A stretch of 64,000 nt of DNA from the NCBI GenBank assembly GCA_037176885.1, contig JAWWNJ010000164.1, forward strand, positions 124,001-188,000. Direction: 5' to 3'. Below the pieces are notes generated by a model. That model was not told the DNA's origin and did not search any database. It was given only the letters and a program-made list of their open reading frames with translations. The first letter of the stretch is position 1, and every line of letters begins with the position of its first letter. A program made the position numbers and the translations under genes. Source of the stretch: Favolaschia claudopus (taxonomy: Eukaryota; Basidiomycota; Agaricomycetes; Agaricales; Mycenaceae). Shown piece by piece: positions 1-12,049 of this stretch.

Positions 1-480
1 GACTCTTACGACGAGGATCAAACCTCGCGAATCAATTCTTTATTGATTTCCATGTGTGGGGAAGTCTTGGCGGGGTCAGCTGCAGACACTTTGGCCGGTG
101 GCATGGGAGAGAAAAAATGAGAGGAGACCAGAGAAAGAGGGCAGAGAGCAACCAGAGAGTCCATAAAAAAGCCCAAAGACGGTCGAGAAACGCAGAGATT
201 GAGCAGAGCAACCCTAATTCGGCTGTTGCCGGCACAGAAATCAATCGAACACGTGGACATTCTCTGCCAGCTGGCTCCGTTGAAACCAACGCTTTTGTCG
301 TCATCCGAACTGAATACCGACGAAACGAAGCGACACAAGCTGACACAAGCACATGCACCTAGCACCCTTCTTCGCGTGGTCATCGCCGTTCTCGAGTTTA
401 TATACCGCCCAGGAACCCTTGTCTGCGTCTGAATCAACTTCCCCTCCTTTGTGAGCCTTCGTCGACGACCCACCGCGACG
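1..480. other. Upstream region of the FAD oxidase gene
   Basis: No coding exon could be supported here. Long open frames on both strands read as shadows. The last 80 bases hold the likely promoter of the oxidase gene that starts at 481. Confidence 0.5.
399..404 (+). promoter_or_regulatory. Probable TATA box of the FAD oxidase gene
   Basis: TATATA lies 77 bases before the ATG at 481, in an otherwise GC-richer stretch. The position fits a fungal core promoter, but only sequence and spacing support it. Confidence 0.4.
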
Positions 481-2966
481 ATGCTCTTCCCGGCGCTCAT
501 TTCGACTTTGCTCCTCAGCAGCAGTGTACGGGCTGAAGTGTACAACACATTCGATGGACCTGGCTTTCCGGCGTGTAATGCCGTCGCCAAGGTGTATCGC
601 CCGTCAACGGTGGAGGAGATGGTCTCAATTGTGAAGGATGCGGCGGCGAGCGGGACGCCGGTTCGGGCTAGCGGGGTGCGTCTTGCTCCCTCTCGCTGTA
701 TCCAAGTGCTCACTATGCGGTGGTCAACGTCCAGAACGCTCACATGTGGTGTGAGTCTCTGATCTCTTGCTATTTCGATGGCTGAAGCTGCTTCCCAGTC
801 GACACAATGTGCTCTGACGATGCCAACACCGTTATCATCAAAACCGACGCTGTCAACGGCATCTCCAACCTCCAACTCGACGCCTCGTCTGGCAAGGGCA
901 GCGTCGTCGTTGAAGCGGGTGTTACATTCCCCCAAGTCGCCCAGTGGCTGCAGGATCGTGGGGCAGCGCTCGGGTACACTCTTGGTGCGTTTCTCTCTTC
1001 GCGCCGTTTTTCGCTCCGTCATTTCGGTTCCCGTTACCCTCTTCGGCTCATCTTTCACTGCCTTGAAAAATTATTAACGTTACGATAGTGAACTGGAATA
1101 TTACCCTCGGTGGTGCAATCGCCATGGGCGCCCACCGCTCTTCCCTCCGCGAAGACTCGCAGGTCTCGGCTGCCGCCCTGGAGATGGACATTATCAACGG
1201 GCAGGGTGCGTTTTCTCTTGCGGCTCCGATTTTTGAATTGACGAACGAGGAACGAAACAGGCGAACTCGTCCACCTCAGCAAAACCGCCAACAACGATAC
1301 CTGGCTCGCTGCTACTACCTCCCTTGGTCTCCTCGGTATCATTGCAAGGATCAAGATTGAGGTTTTGGCGGATTATAAGGTGCGGCTCTTTCTCTTCACT
1401 TTCGCTTACCATGCACTTGCTTCAATCGCTCGCGTTCCTCTAACTCTGGGAACTCATCGCTAACGCTCATTCACCAAGGTCTGGGCGAACCAAACCACCA
1501 TCGACGAAGCCACCATCCTCAACTTCACCGGCGATCAAATGTATGACCAGATCTCGCCCTACGTTACCGCTAACTATTGGGTGCGTTTCTAAATTCTCTT
1601 TTTCCCCCTCATTTCCAACTCATTACTTCGTTAGTGGTGGCCCGGTGTCAAGAAATTCCACCTCCGTACTTACGGCGTTGTCCCCGTCAAGACCTTTGGA
1701 AATGCCTTCCAGGTGGGTGTCCTCCCCCTCTATCTCTATCTCGTTTTGCTGACGTCCCGCCTTTTATAGTCCACCTTCTCCGTAACCCCCATCGAAGGCG
1801 CCCTTGCAATCGCCCTCCTCAACGGCGGCCAAAATTCCAGCTTTGCAAACTTTGCATCGGCGGCCACGTTCTACGCGCTTTGGGCTGCGCCGAATTTCCA
1901 CGGTGCGTTTCTCCTCCACGTTACCCTCAACCTGGAAACTGATGCTTGTACACAGAGACGGTGCTCGACTTCCCCCTTCTCTCCTGGCCCGTTGTCGGAC
2001 GCGCGTTTGATGTGCTCATTGGTGGGTTGTACCCTAACCAGAAGCCTGAGGTGTGTCTCTCCTCTCTCCCCACTACTCCTCTCGTTCCTTCTACTGCTCT
2101 CACATGCTCTTGTCGATGGCTGACGCCCCCCGCAGTGGGAATACGACCTCCACGGTCACACCCTCGAATTAGCCGTCCCTGTCGGTATGGGCCCCGCGTT
2201 GCTCAGGCGGGTGAGAGAGCTGTTTGATGAGTCGGCGGCGGAGGGCAAGGCGGTAACAAGCACATATCGCAGTGGCATCAACATCAAGGTGTGTCTTTTC
2301 TGTCCTCGTCTTCGTCGTTGTGGCGGGGATTTGAGTGAGGAGAGTTGCGCTAACTGGTTTCTTGCGTTGTGCCTATAGTTTGGCAAACCGTTCGACAGTT
2401 TCCTCGGACAGACGACGGAGCGGGTTGGGAATGTTACGGCGGATTGGTCGAAGGTTCGTCTTTTCGCTCCTGCTATCGATTGATGCCGATGCTGATACCG
2501 GTTCTCAGGGCGCGATGATGTTCGACTTCCCTTCGTTCGTACCCACTACGGGCGATCACCACCGATATAACGAGGAGTGGTGAGTCTGCCTTCGTCCATC
2601 CCTCTCTTTCTTCCGAACTGCGTTGTTGATCGATGCAAAATGAACAGGTACACTAAACTCGCTACGACCCTCATCAACGAGGTAAGCATTCACCAACTCC
2701 GCTCGAAGAGTGTGGGATCTAACCATCTGATCTAGTTCCCTGTCCGTCCCCACTGGACCAAGAACACCCGCCAGATTTTCGGGCAGGCGTTGAAGAACTT
2801 GGACCAGGACGTACGTTCCCTTGCCTTTCTTTCGTTCCACTGCGGGCAGTCGCTAATCCGATGTTCATTTCTTCAGAGCCTGAAACGCTTCGCGGCCGTT
2901 CGCGAGCAGTTCGACCCGAAGAAGACCTTCCGCAGTGTTGTGGGGGAGATCATCGGCGTTGTTTGA
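481..2966 (+). CDS. Secreted FAD-linked oxidase (VAO/PCMH and BBE type), 15 exons
   Basis: The protein belongs to the FAD-dependent oxidases of the vanillyl-alcohol-oxidase fold, which oxidise alcohols, sugars or alkaloid-like substrates with O2. The substrate cannot be told from sequence. The model has 15 exons (481-675, 735-750, 799-984, 1089-1205, 1261-1379, 1479-1580, 1635-1712, 1770-1902, 1956-2050, 2136-2288, 2379-2453, 2509-2579, 2648-2681, 2736-2810, 2877-2966). They sum to 512 codons plus stop. Residues 1-18 are a clear signal peptide, so secretion is expected. The start of the FAD-binding domain reads RPSTVEEMVSIVKDA, followed by an RASG-x-x-H segment where family members often tie FAD to the His. 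The C-terminus holds the FDPKKTF motif that closes BBE-type oxidases. Exon 2 is only 16 nt. Family assignment is strong; substrate is unknown. Confidence 0.88.
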
Positions 2967-4435
2967 GAGCATTACTTTGATGAGCTCAGAGGGGAAAGAA
3001 TCAAAGTGAACAATGAAAGCTGTAGTCGTTCGTTGTTGTTCTGTTTTTTTGGCATATTTGCATTGAACTATATATACCACGATCGGGATCGAAGGCGAAT
3101 GAATTTGAAGCAACTTATTCGAAGGAATAGAGACACTGAACGTGTGTAGAGAACAAAAAAATGTTACAATGAAAACCCGAGGAAAACCCTGAAGGAAAAG
3201 ACGCGAAAGAAAATACTTGCATTGCGATATGAAGGCCCGTCGAGGTAGTTCAGGCTATCCTTAGTGTACTTATACGCGGAGGCGGTGTCCAAGAATGTAA
3301 ACAATGTAAACAAGTACTTAAAGAAAAGAATTCGACTGAGGCTGTCACAGCCAATGATGTCGTCGATCACGGTGATAGCCGCACAAGCTTGTCTCTCACC
3401 ACCGTGACCACGTTTGGGCCACACCCTCAACAGTCACCCTGCCAGCGCAGTCTGTGTATCCTATCGATGATCGAGTTCACCGAAGCTGATTTTGCGACAT
3501 GTATTCGACATCTTGGCTAGCGCTGTTTTGTTGTCCCCGTCCACGCACTCTTGAGTCTTGACTCTTTTACGAAGCACGAAGTCCGTTCGGCGCTCGTAGA
3601 TCTCTGGCTCGAGAGACGATTTCTTTAACGGCGAAAGGAACTGGGTGCTCAAATTCTCTTCGGTGGAAAATGAGCTGACGCTAGAGCACAGATTTACTGT
3701 CGAAACACACGCAACGAATTGTTGCTCTGGCTCATGTCATTCATTGTCAATGGAATGGAAGAAATCGATCTGTGGAAACATGTGTCCGTTACTCTTGACT
3801 TCACCGATTTCTCGCTGTCTTCCTTCCTGCGCTGTCGTTGTAAATCAATGAACGCAACGCAGGCTAGACGTTCAATCCACCTGCCAGGCAACACGTGGAA
3901 ACAGCACAACTCTCGATGTGCTGTGGCCAATGATATCAATACGTCAATTCATGATTGTTTCACCGCACTGGTACAGCAATTATTCTATCCGTGGACACGG
4001 TAAGCTGACGGGAATCATTTTAGAAGAAACGAGGCATGAACCTTGTTTTGCTCCTGTTCAAACTTTATCCACCGCTGTTCGGCGTCGATTTTGAGAAGAC
4101 GTGCGACTGTCATCGGAGCTGATAATCTGCGGCGAGACAGATGGTATGTTCCAATCCAGAAATTTCCCTAGAATAGAATGTCCAGGTGCTCATTTCTCTC
4201 AGTCTACGACGATGACAAAAGCACGCCGCAAAAATGCGTAACAAATGATCCCAGCTTGTTTCGCTGTCCCAACCATGACCCACCCTAATGATCTTCTTGT
4301 TTCTGTCGCAGACGATGCCCTCAGGGCAGCCGAAGCTGACGCAGCCAAGTGAGTGGCCTCGGTTTCCGAGTCTGAACGTTGCCGTGTCGTTAAAACAAAT
4401 TTCAGACCAACCTCCAGTCTTATCTTTCGCGAGGA
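2967..4435. other. Intergenic region, no supported gene
   Basis: About 1.4 kb between two plus-strand genes. Short open frames on both strands show no recognisable domain and no consistent splice pattern. A GTGAGT...TTTCAG pair at 4349-4405 could be a 5' UTR intron of the downstream gene, which would place its transcription start before about 4340. Confidence 0.4.
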
Positions 4436-7381
4436 ATGGCGTCCCACGCCTCGAACGCGCAGTTCCCTGAATCAGCCACCCCGCCCACCTATGTGCGTAC
4501 AGTCGAGAGTTTGAAACCTTTGGTTGTATCTTATGAGTCGATATACAGCTCCGGAACTCGATCCTTTCTAGAGATTCTCAAGGATCAAGCCGTCGAGGTC
4601 GCAGGTGGAATATCGCGTGTCATTTCGCCCGGACTAGAGCAGCACAGACCAGCGGTGCAGCCGCTTGTTCGTTCCACCTCTGCTCCCATCTCGGGACTCC
4701 CTCCCGCCGTGCCCGACTCATTTCCACAGCCAAGCATTCATGGGTCGCCTTCGAGTGTTTTCGACTCGGCAGCGACATCACCTTTGGCTCCATCGGCGTC
4801 TGTGCCTGTATCGCCTTCTCCCCCAACTCGGCCGAACCTCGAGGAAGGTGCAGTTGGGGAGCTTTTGAGGGAAAATCGAGACGATTATGATGAGGTCATC
4901 AACCACGCGTTTCCCCGCGCGATGGGTGACGGCACAGCATCCTTGGATGGGTTCCGATACTACATGCTGGTAAATCGTTTATGTTTTTAGGCTGTCGTTA
5001 ACACAGTGGCGAGCTCAAAATTTTACAGCAAGATCGATTGTATCTGCAGATGTGTATCGGCTTGAAGATGATCTCTGCTGCGGCTGGGACCCATGACTTT
5101 GACGCTATGAAGGGATTTGAATTTCGCCATAAATCATCTATCGAGTACGTGACGAGTTTGGAGGAGACTTGCACGACTATGCTTGGGATCACGAGAAGCA
5201 TGATAGACGAATCGAAACGCAGCAGTGCAATCAAGACAAGCGAGAATTATTATATGACCACGCTTCGAAGCAACAATCCTGTTCTCGGGTACGTTTCGAA
5301 GCTTCACCTCTATTATAATCCTTCTGATGTGCTAAAATCTTCGAATCAGGTATTATGTCGTTTTGCTGCCTTGCATCTTGGTAGGGCATGGTTCATCTTT
5401 CCACAGATCCAGGGCTGATTCTTCATTCTCTAGACCTATTGGGTGATCGCGAATCGTTTGATGAACGATCCGAAGACCGCGAAAAGTAACTTTTCTACCC
5501 ACAAGTTATGGTTCTTGCGACTCACAATCTCTCCAGATGTTGTCTATCACTCGGCATGGACCGAAGTCAACGACGACACTTCTTCCGTTCAGAAATATAT
5601 CAGTAAGCTCATTTACGGAAACCTCTGATCAAGTTTTTTTGTCTCACGAACAATCAGAATTCATCAACGAAAACATCGCAGCTGAAGGGCATTTTGCCGC
5701 GTGGAGCTCGATCTTCAAAATTGCGTGTAAGCTTGAGGCAGATATGTTCAAGACTGGGTTGAACCCGCCCGCCGCGTATAAAATAATTGAGGACGGGACC
5801 TACTCGATTAACGTTGCCTGCGGGGGTTTCGTTCTCGCTATACTGGATGTTGCAGATGTTGTGAAGCATCAGTACAACAAGAGTTTGGCCGATTACTGTC
5901 CGACCAACACGAAGACTTGTGTAGTGGGGATTAAGGGAAGTGGTGGAAGCGAGGAGAAGGTAAGCTAAGCATTGATGTTCGCTCCTGAAATGTTTGCGTT
6001 CTCAACTCACGAATTCTACAGTGGCAGATCTCATCGACTCCGTCTGGGTATACGATTCAAAACATTGGTACTGGGATATACCTCGCATCCAGAGAAAGGA
6101 ACAGCACGAGTCGTATTTTGCAGCCCACCGCGGAGCCATACTACTGGTGGATCAATCCTGTCAAAACCAAGCTCGGCGAGCGTTTGTTGAGGTATCAGTG
6201 CGTTTATCTCGACTCGGAGAACTTTCCGCAGCCCTCACACTATGTTGCAGGATTTATGACACTGCGAATCTACGCTTTACACTGCACGCCGAGATAGAGG
6301 CGCCGGGGAGCAATGAATCAAACTGCATTCCAGTACGAAATACTGTTCTATTGATTCCCCAGTGCCAACTGAACATTGTTCAGGTCGTGGCTCAAGAGAA
6401 TATCCTGAGTCCTTCCCAGATCTGGACGTTCAGCGACGGCGTAGAGCGTCCCGTTGAACTGAACAATCTTACAGCTCAGCACGATCGTGAGATGCAGGCG
6501 CTGCGAGGGGACGCCGTAAAGAACGTCGAAAAAGACGGGGCGGACATAATGGCAGAAATGGATCATCGTGCCTCCCATCATGATCATGAGTTGCAGGTGT
6601 TGAAGGAGAACACGAGAAACAGTGTCGCGGCATTTCGTGCAGAGATTGGCCAAGCGATGGAGCGTCTTACCGAGATGCACAAGCGAGAGCTGGAGGCGCT
6701 TAAAGCTGAAATGCTGGCTGATATGACGAAGCTGCGGGATCAATGTGACCACAAAGCTTTGCATCCAGCCGATCGGGGAGTAAGTGTTTTTTTCTGCTCT
6801 TCAGACTCAACCTCATAAACCGACATCATGATACGCGATAGGAATGTCATTGGGAACGTTTGACCCGAAGAATCTTCCATCCCTCGGATCTCGAGGCACA
6901 GCCCGTTCGATTGGGGGGACGAGGAGCAACTGCACGCTACATCATGCGAGCCCGTGTCGAGGATTCTTCCGGGCACATTACCGACATCGGGGACGGGGAG
7001 GAGTGTGGTGAGTTATCCACGTTGCGCGCTTGGCATGAAGACAAAGCACTCAAACGTTTTGTCAACGCAGATACTCGCCAGGGTCAACGCGAATTCTGGG
7101 TTCTCGTGGGGCGTGGGTCCTATCTGAAATGGGTCCCATGCAGCGGACGGTTCAGGGCGTGTTCGATTGATGAAGAACTGATTAATCCTGCTCGGGACGG
7201 CGAATCAAGGGAACCCTTGGATACAATGTACATCGCTCTGTTTGTTCATGGACGGGACGAGTACATAACCTATGTCAAGGAAGGGCAAAATGGTACGTGT
7301 TACTTACCTCCGCTTCAAAAGTCGGGATTGAGTCCCGTGTTTCAGGTGTTTCGAAGAGGATCCGTGACCGGAGAACCTTAA
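4436..7381 (+). CDS. TENA/THI-4-like domain fused to a ricin-B-type trefoil, a coiled coil and an unknown C-terminal domain
   Basis: Ten exons (4436-4969, 5029-5288, 5350-5380, 5434-5485, 5537-5602, 5658-5959, 6022-6191, 6251-6332, 6384-6779, 6842-7381) give 810 aa. Residues 1-135 are Ser/Pro-rich. Residues about 140-355 resemble the all-helical TENA/THI-4 (heme-oxygenase-like) family, with the AMGDGTASLDGFRYYML and YHSAWTEVNDDTSSVQKY signatures. Residues about 360-515 look like a beta-trefoil of the ricin-B type (GTYSI..., YTIQNIGTGIYLASRE, ending QIWTFSD), a fold that usually binds carbohydrate. Residues about 515-625 form a charged coiled coil, and 632-810 match nothing I recognise. TENA proteins are known as thiaminase II-type hydrolases, but many fungal members have no known activity. 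There is no signal peptide, so the protein is probably intracellular. The 51-nt intron at 6333-6383 keeps the frame, so a read-through form is also possible. Confidence 0.72.
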
Positions 7382-7887
7382 ATTCGGAGGTAAGCAGCAC
7401 AGACAGACGGTAAGAACGCTGCTCAATATGTGGTATTGACAGGAGTACGAGGTGCTTTGCTACAAAACCGCCTTATGAGATGCTTATGAGAGGATTTGCC
7501 GGTGTCCCGCGCGTTCTGAGAGGATAACGACGTTTTGACAGATCGCTTGAAGTTTCATTGGTTCAAAGATACGGGTAAGGCTTCACAGGTCATTGAGGTA
7601 AACGTTGAGACAAAACGATAAGACCTTCAAGGCTCATTCTCTAAATCGAGTTCAGCTCGCACAATCGAAATGATACAAATAGGCTGAAAATAGTTCAATT
7701 ACTTCTCCTAGTTAAGCATAGGGCTCGTACAGATGGCATTGAAATACACATTGAGTTGGGAGTTACCGAGGCAAATTTCAAAGGCGACTACTAGCTGGCG
7801 ATTAGGGTTTTTCGAACGCAAAAGAAGTGGCCACGCACGAGGATGACATCATCATCAGCTCTGTTTGCGCCCGGGGTCACATTCCGA
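7382..7887. other. Convergent intergenic region
   Basis: About 500 bases between the 3' ends of the TENA-fusion gene and the minus-strand F-box gene. It should hold both 3' UTRs. I see no other gene or repeat. Confidence 0.5.
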
Positions 7888-8925
7888 TTAGCTGCGCGCA
7901 AAAGGGAACAGCTCATGAGCACCCCATTCCCCATCCCTTCCGAATCGTGACGGTCCGATCCAGTCGACCCCGGGAGAACTTTCATGGGTCACTGTAACAG
8001 CTTGCGAGGAGGGAATTTCGAGTAATTTTCTCAAGACGTAGCTCGTAAGGGATTGATATTTCACGGGCGACAACATGTACCAGCCCTCGATGTATAGGCG
8101 AAGGGTGTGTAGTTTCGGCGTCAGCAGTCCCAGACGAACGTCATTTTGCATTTGCAAGCGGAGACGATCCGTTCGGAAGGATTCGGGCAAGTGCAGATAC
8201 AGAACGAGTAACTCCGAGCCTACAGCAGTCAGAGCCGCGCGGAGCTGCTCGTGTTCAGATGCCTTTGAATGAGCGGTGGGTTGATTGATCGTGAGATGGA
8301 GGACCTCGATTCGCACTGGGGAATGCGACGCGATCATCGAGAAGATTGGGGCGTTTGTGGAAGCATGGTGGAGGTAGAGGACCCGCAGGTGTGCAAATGG
8401 CACGTATGGAGAAGTCTCGAACGGTCGATTGAGCGACGAAGTCCCCTCCGTTTGCTCCCGCCCAATGGGTTCGGATTGTTTTCTTCCGCGCATTGCACGG
8501 AAAATCGATGCTGTCACCGAGCGGAATTGCGCCGTGAGACTCCAGCCAGACCCCACAGCCGCACCACGACGCCTCTCGTGGACTGCAGCATTTTCCGGGT
8601 TCTCGGAGTCATAGGACAGTCTCAAGATGGTGAGATTCGGAAAGGGGGACACCAAGGAGGGGAGCGTGGATTGGATCCATATTGTGTCGGAGAGTTGCGA
8701 CGGGCTTCGAACATATAAATCACAGACGTAGGGTCGCACAGTGTCTGCAGTGAGAAATTTGATGAGACTAGGATTATAGGGGACGACAGCCATAAACCAG
8801 CATAAAACGCGGCGGCTGCAGTGTAGAAACATGTGGGATACCAGTGCACATTGGAGTAGCGTGTGTCGGTCTTCAAGACGATCAAGATAGCGGAGGATTT
8901 CATGCAGTACCTCCGCCGGAATCAT
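7888..8925 (-). CDS. F-box protein
   Basis: A single uninterrupted frame encodes 345 aa. The N-terminus (MIPAEVLHEILRYL, then LLQCALVSHMFLHCSRRVL) is an F-box-like motif of about 40 residues. Such a motif normally binds Skp1 and places the protein in an SCF ubiquitin ligase. The rest has scattered Leu-rich segments (FPNLTILRLSY, FAHLRVLYLHHAS, TPKLHTLRLYIEGW) as in the large, variable F-box families of Agaricomycetes, where this part selects the target. No partner or target can be named. Intronless members are common in these expanded families. Confidence 0.75.
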   Translation of the reverse strand: MIPAEVLHEILRYLDRLEDRHTLLQCALVSHMFLHCSRRVLCWFMAVVPYNPSLIKFLTADTVRPYVCDLYVRSPSQLSDTIWIQSTLPSLVSPFPNLTILRLSYDSENPENAAVHERRRGAAVGSGWSLTAQFRSVTASIFRAMRGRKQSEPIGREQTEGTSSLNRPFETSPYVPFAHLRVLYLHHASTNAPIFSMIASHSPVRIEVLHLTINQPTAHSKASEHEQLRAALTAVGSELLVLYLHLPESFRTDRLRLQMQNDVRLGLLTPKLHTLRLYIEGWYMLSPVKYQSLTSYVLRKLLEIPSSQAVTVTHESSPGVDWIGPSRFGRDGEWGAHELFPFARS

Positions 8926-9261
8926 GAAGATACTGGCAGGAGAACGTGGTGGGAGAAGGCAAGGAGGATGCGGTCACCTGACAAACGCGATCATCTGACA
9001 TGGAAACAACGTCAAAGTCTGTCACCTGTGGAACATTAATCTGCACAACGGTAGACAACGGTGGAATTTTGGAATCAGCCAGCCGGTTTTCGCAATCATG
9101 TACGTCTGCGAAGAAGTCAGCCTCGCTGAAAATTTGAACAATGTGCTATTGTTCGTTGACTGGCACTGCAATCTCTTAATAGCTTGTTGATTCGGATAGC
9201 TCGAAAATTTACCGTGCTTCAGATTCTAACCTTGTTCTAACCGTAGATATCCAAAAGAAAC

Positions 9262-9353
9262 AGGCCCATTGCGCTGGAGCGCGCTCATCAGTGAATATAG
9301 AACTGCAGTATTGCATGCAAATGAGTCAGCTTGCCCGTTCGATTCGGGATGAG
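9262..9353 (+). repeat. tRNA-like repeat, copy 1
   Basis: GCGCTGGAGCGC can form a D-arm-like stem. A CTCAT/ATGAG pair encloses a loop of about 32 nt. CCCG-TTCGATT-CGGG forms a T-arm with a perfect B-box core. The D-loop is only 4 nt and the acceptor stem is poorly paired, so this is more likely a tRNA-derived relic than a functional tRNA. Confidence 0.35.
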
Positions 9354-9545
9354 GTCTTGCACGACAGCGTGGAAACGTTTCCTTTTTATCACATTATTTC
9401 TGCAAAAGAGCTTCGTGAATGGACACCGGCACTCTATCAAGAAGCTACATGACCGAACCAAGAAATGGTGTCACTGTGAAGCAGGCATTATTCATACTTA
9501 TGGAGAGAGTTGGCGTCGGAGCGCCAAATAAGCAACCTTCCGGCT

Positions 9546-9630
9546 CGCAGCGCTGGAGCTTACTCAAAGAAGTGCGTTGCCGATTATTTGTTATTTGAAT
9601 GAGCCCCGTTCGATTTAGGTAGGTCAGTGC
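9546..9630 (+). repeat. tRNA-like repeat, copy 2
   Basis: Same order of landmarks as copy 1: GCGCTGGAGC, then CTCA...TGAG around a loop, then CCCCGTTCGATTTAGG as a degraded T-arm. It is the most decayed copy. Confidence 0.3.
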
Positions 9631-9810
9631 AAAAGCCGGGCGGCCGTTTTGGCTTCGCATATGGTTCGTTTGAGTATGTATTACTTACTTCGAAGCTGAC
9701 CTCAGTCGAGTCTGGTCTGTATATACTAACCCGAAAAATTGACCAGAGCAGTGCAAGAGTTTCACATTCAAAGCATTCATAAAACAAGTGCAGCATGCTA
9801 ATAATTCAAC

Positions 9811-9918
9811 GGCCTGTAGCGCTGGTGCGCACTCACTATATATTCATGATCAATCGACAAGGCGCTCAATTCAAGTGAGCCCGCCTCCTGGCTGTCCGTT
9901 CGATTCGGACGCAGGCCG
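9811..9918 (+). repeat. tRNA-like repeat, copy 3 (best preserved)
   Basis: GGCCTGT at 9811 pairs over 7 positions (one G-U) with GCAGGCC near 9911-9917. CTCAC/GTGAG makes a 5-bp anticodon-arm-like stem with a 38-nt loop. GTCCG-TTCGATT-CGGAC is a perfect T-arm. The D-arm has only a 4-nt loop, and the base after the first loop residue is A where tRNAs have U33, so a working tRNA is doubtful. Confidence 0.4.
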
Positions 9919-10226
9919 TTTGGTGTTCCTACTCCTTATCCTTTTGCTTTTTCTCCTCCGCCGCTGCAAGTCGTTCCTCAAATCCCTTTAGATTTCGTAT
10001 ATCACCTCGACTGGACACCGCAGACTTTTCATCCACCCACCCATCTCATCGCAGAGCAAGGCAAAGCATCATCAAGTAGGTAATACCTTCTCTCCGCGCG
10101 ATAATCGCACCAAGCACTGAGTACAAAAAACTAAATACGGTATCTGTATTTGTAAGTATGTATGCAGTTCAAACAAAAAGTCCACCACACTTCAAAAAAT
10201 CAATCCAAAATCCCGCCCCGACGAAC

Positions 10227-12049
10227 CTAATAATCTGGCAAACTATCATCAATCAACGGGTGTCTCCCGCGAATATTGATGAAGCTCCACTGTGCGTCCG
10301 TCAGCGTCACATACATACGCAGAACAACCAGAAAGAAAAAAAACAAGAAATCAACAAGGAAGCAATTTCTCCCGTGATGAGAAGAGATTCTCGACGAGAG
10401 AAAGAAAGGAAGAAAAGCAAGAAAGAAAGACACGCACCTCCCCAACAAACGGCCCCCTCCTAATCACATTAACATCCAACAAATTCAACTCGGTCCAAAA
10501 CGCGCGGAGGCCCGCGTCTTCGAGCATGGTCCACCAGTCGTCGAACTGGCCGATGGTTTTGATGTCTGCGCGAACGAGCGAGCAGCGAGTATTAGCGAGG
10601 ATGCGAGTGAGCGGGATGGGCGAGACAGAAGTGGTAAATGAGGAGCAGCGAAGAGGAGCAACACTTACAACTCGGCCCGAAATTCAAATGAATCTCAATC
10701 TGCATCTGCCCAAACGGCAGGGGCTTCCCTTTGAACGACTCCAGCACCGCGCGCAGGGCGTTGAACTCTGAGCCTTCAATGTCGATCTGTGTGCGGGAGG
10801 GTGCGTCAGCGGCGTCCATTCGTTCGAAATAAAATTCAAGCCCCGGTTGACGCGTGAGTCTCTTTCCGATAGCGCCACCCACCTTCCAAATATCAATAAA
10901 CTCATGCCCCAACTCCTTCATAATCCCCTGCAGCGAATACTCCTTCGGCGTGACATCGTGGCGGTCGACGGCACCGATCTTGTAGGGGAAGAAGTGCGCG
11001 CGGGAGTTGACGGCCGTGTCGGCGCGGAGCTCGGGGCCCCATTCGCGGACGGAGAAGTCGAAGCCTAAGGAGGGGAGGGGAGGGGAGGGGGTTAGTGGGT
11101 GGTTGGAGGAGAAGGAGAGGAGAGTAGGGAAGTGGGAAGTGAGAAGCTTGCTCGATGCAAGAAGCGCGAACGGTGACAAGAGATCGGTATCCACCGCCCC
11201 AACGACGCTGAATAGACCGTCTTCCCGAACCCCTTAGAAAAAACCACTCACCAAACACCTCACACCCCTCCCCCTGGTGCAACACCTCCTGCTCGAAGCT
11301 GCTCTGCTTCTCGACGCCCATGCTGTACACGACGCACTTGCGCTTCGTGTGCGGGGTGTGGTGCGTGGCGCGGTGGAGGCCGCAGACCCATTTGCCTGTG
11401 CGAAGCGGGGGTTAGCGTGGGCGGGGAGGGAAGAAAGAAAGAAGAAAAAAGAAGGGGGAACGTACCCCCGTCGCCCATAGTCCCTACACAAGAAGGTATG
11501 TAGTCAGCGCATGTGTTGTTGAGAAAACAAACCATGGTAAGAAAAAAAAAAAAAGAAAACCACGCACCGACGCGATACACGGGCCAGGGACACGAGAAGA
11601 CGGGCTGGTAGAGGTCCCAGAGGGTGTAGGACGCCGCGTAGGGGTCGGGGAAGCTGCGAGCGTGCGTGTCAGCGCGCGGGGAAGAAGAAGAGAAGCAAAA
11701 GAAAGAGAAGAGAGACGCACGCAACAGCCCCCTTCCCGCCGAACTTCTCGATCAGCTCCCTCCGCTCCCTTACCGCGGCTTGGTAGCGCAGCTCGTTCCC
11801 CGCGAGCGTCAGGTTCAGGCGGCTGTCGGGGAGGGGGAGCGGCGGGGGCGGTACATGAATGTCGTCATTGTGTCCGCCATGCCCGGGAGGCGGGGGAGGA
11901 GGGGGACGGTGTTGTGAAGACGAGGAGGAGGGAGAGGAGATCCAGGGCGCGGAGGAAGAGGGGAGGATGTCGTGTTGGCGGGCGAGGAGGTAGAGGGTGC
12001 CGAGGATGAGGAGGGTCAGGGGGATGGGCCAGAGGGTGAGGCGCGGCAT
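10227..12049 (-). CDS. Membrane-anchored METTL24-like methyltransferase (Methyltransf_22 family)
   Basis: Eight exons read on the minus strand (12049-11721, 11653-11568, 11483-11466, 11395-11252, 11064-10883, 10786-10669, 10565-10438, 10289-10227) give 355 aa. Residues about 5-25 are one hydrophobic anchor (LTLWPIPLTLLILGTLYLLA), followed by a Ser/Pro-rich stem, so the protein is probably a type II membrane protein of the secretory pathway. The domain carries PYKIGAVDRHD, then IDIEGSEF, the acidic motif shared with FkbM-type SAM methyltransferases, and ends with EWSFINIRGRHPL. This order matches the METTL24-like family known from fungi and animals, whose substrate is not established. Exon 3 is 18 nt. 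Confidence 0.75.

Larger units (their letters stand above)
8926..10226. other. Intergenic region with tRNA-like repeats
   Basis: About 1.3 kb between two minus-strand genes. No coding exon is supported. The main content is three degenerate tRNA-like units at about 9262-9353, 9546-9630 and 9811-9918, listed separately. Confidence 0.5.

Noticed and set aside
18..1058. 346-codon minus-strand open frame over the start of the FAD oxidase gene
   Set aside because: It overlaps the well-supported plus-strand exons, has no domain, and is Arg/Thr-rich in the way of a shadow frame.
8075..8718. Plus-strand frames over the F-box gene
   Set aside because: They are antisense to an intact F-box frame and show no recognisable motif.
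9811..9918. Call as a functional tRNA gene
   Set aside because: The D-loop is only 4 nt and the anticodon loop lacks U33, so it was listed as a tRNA-like repeat.
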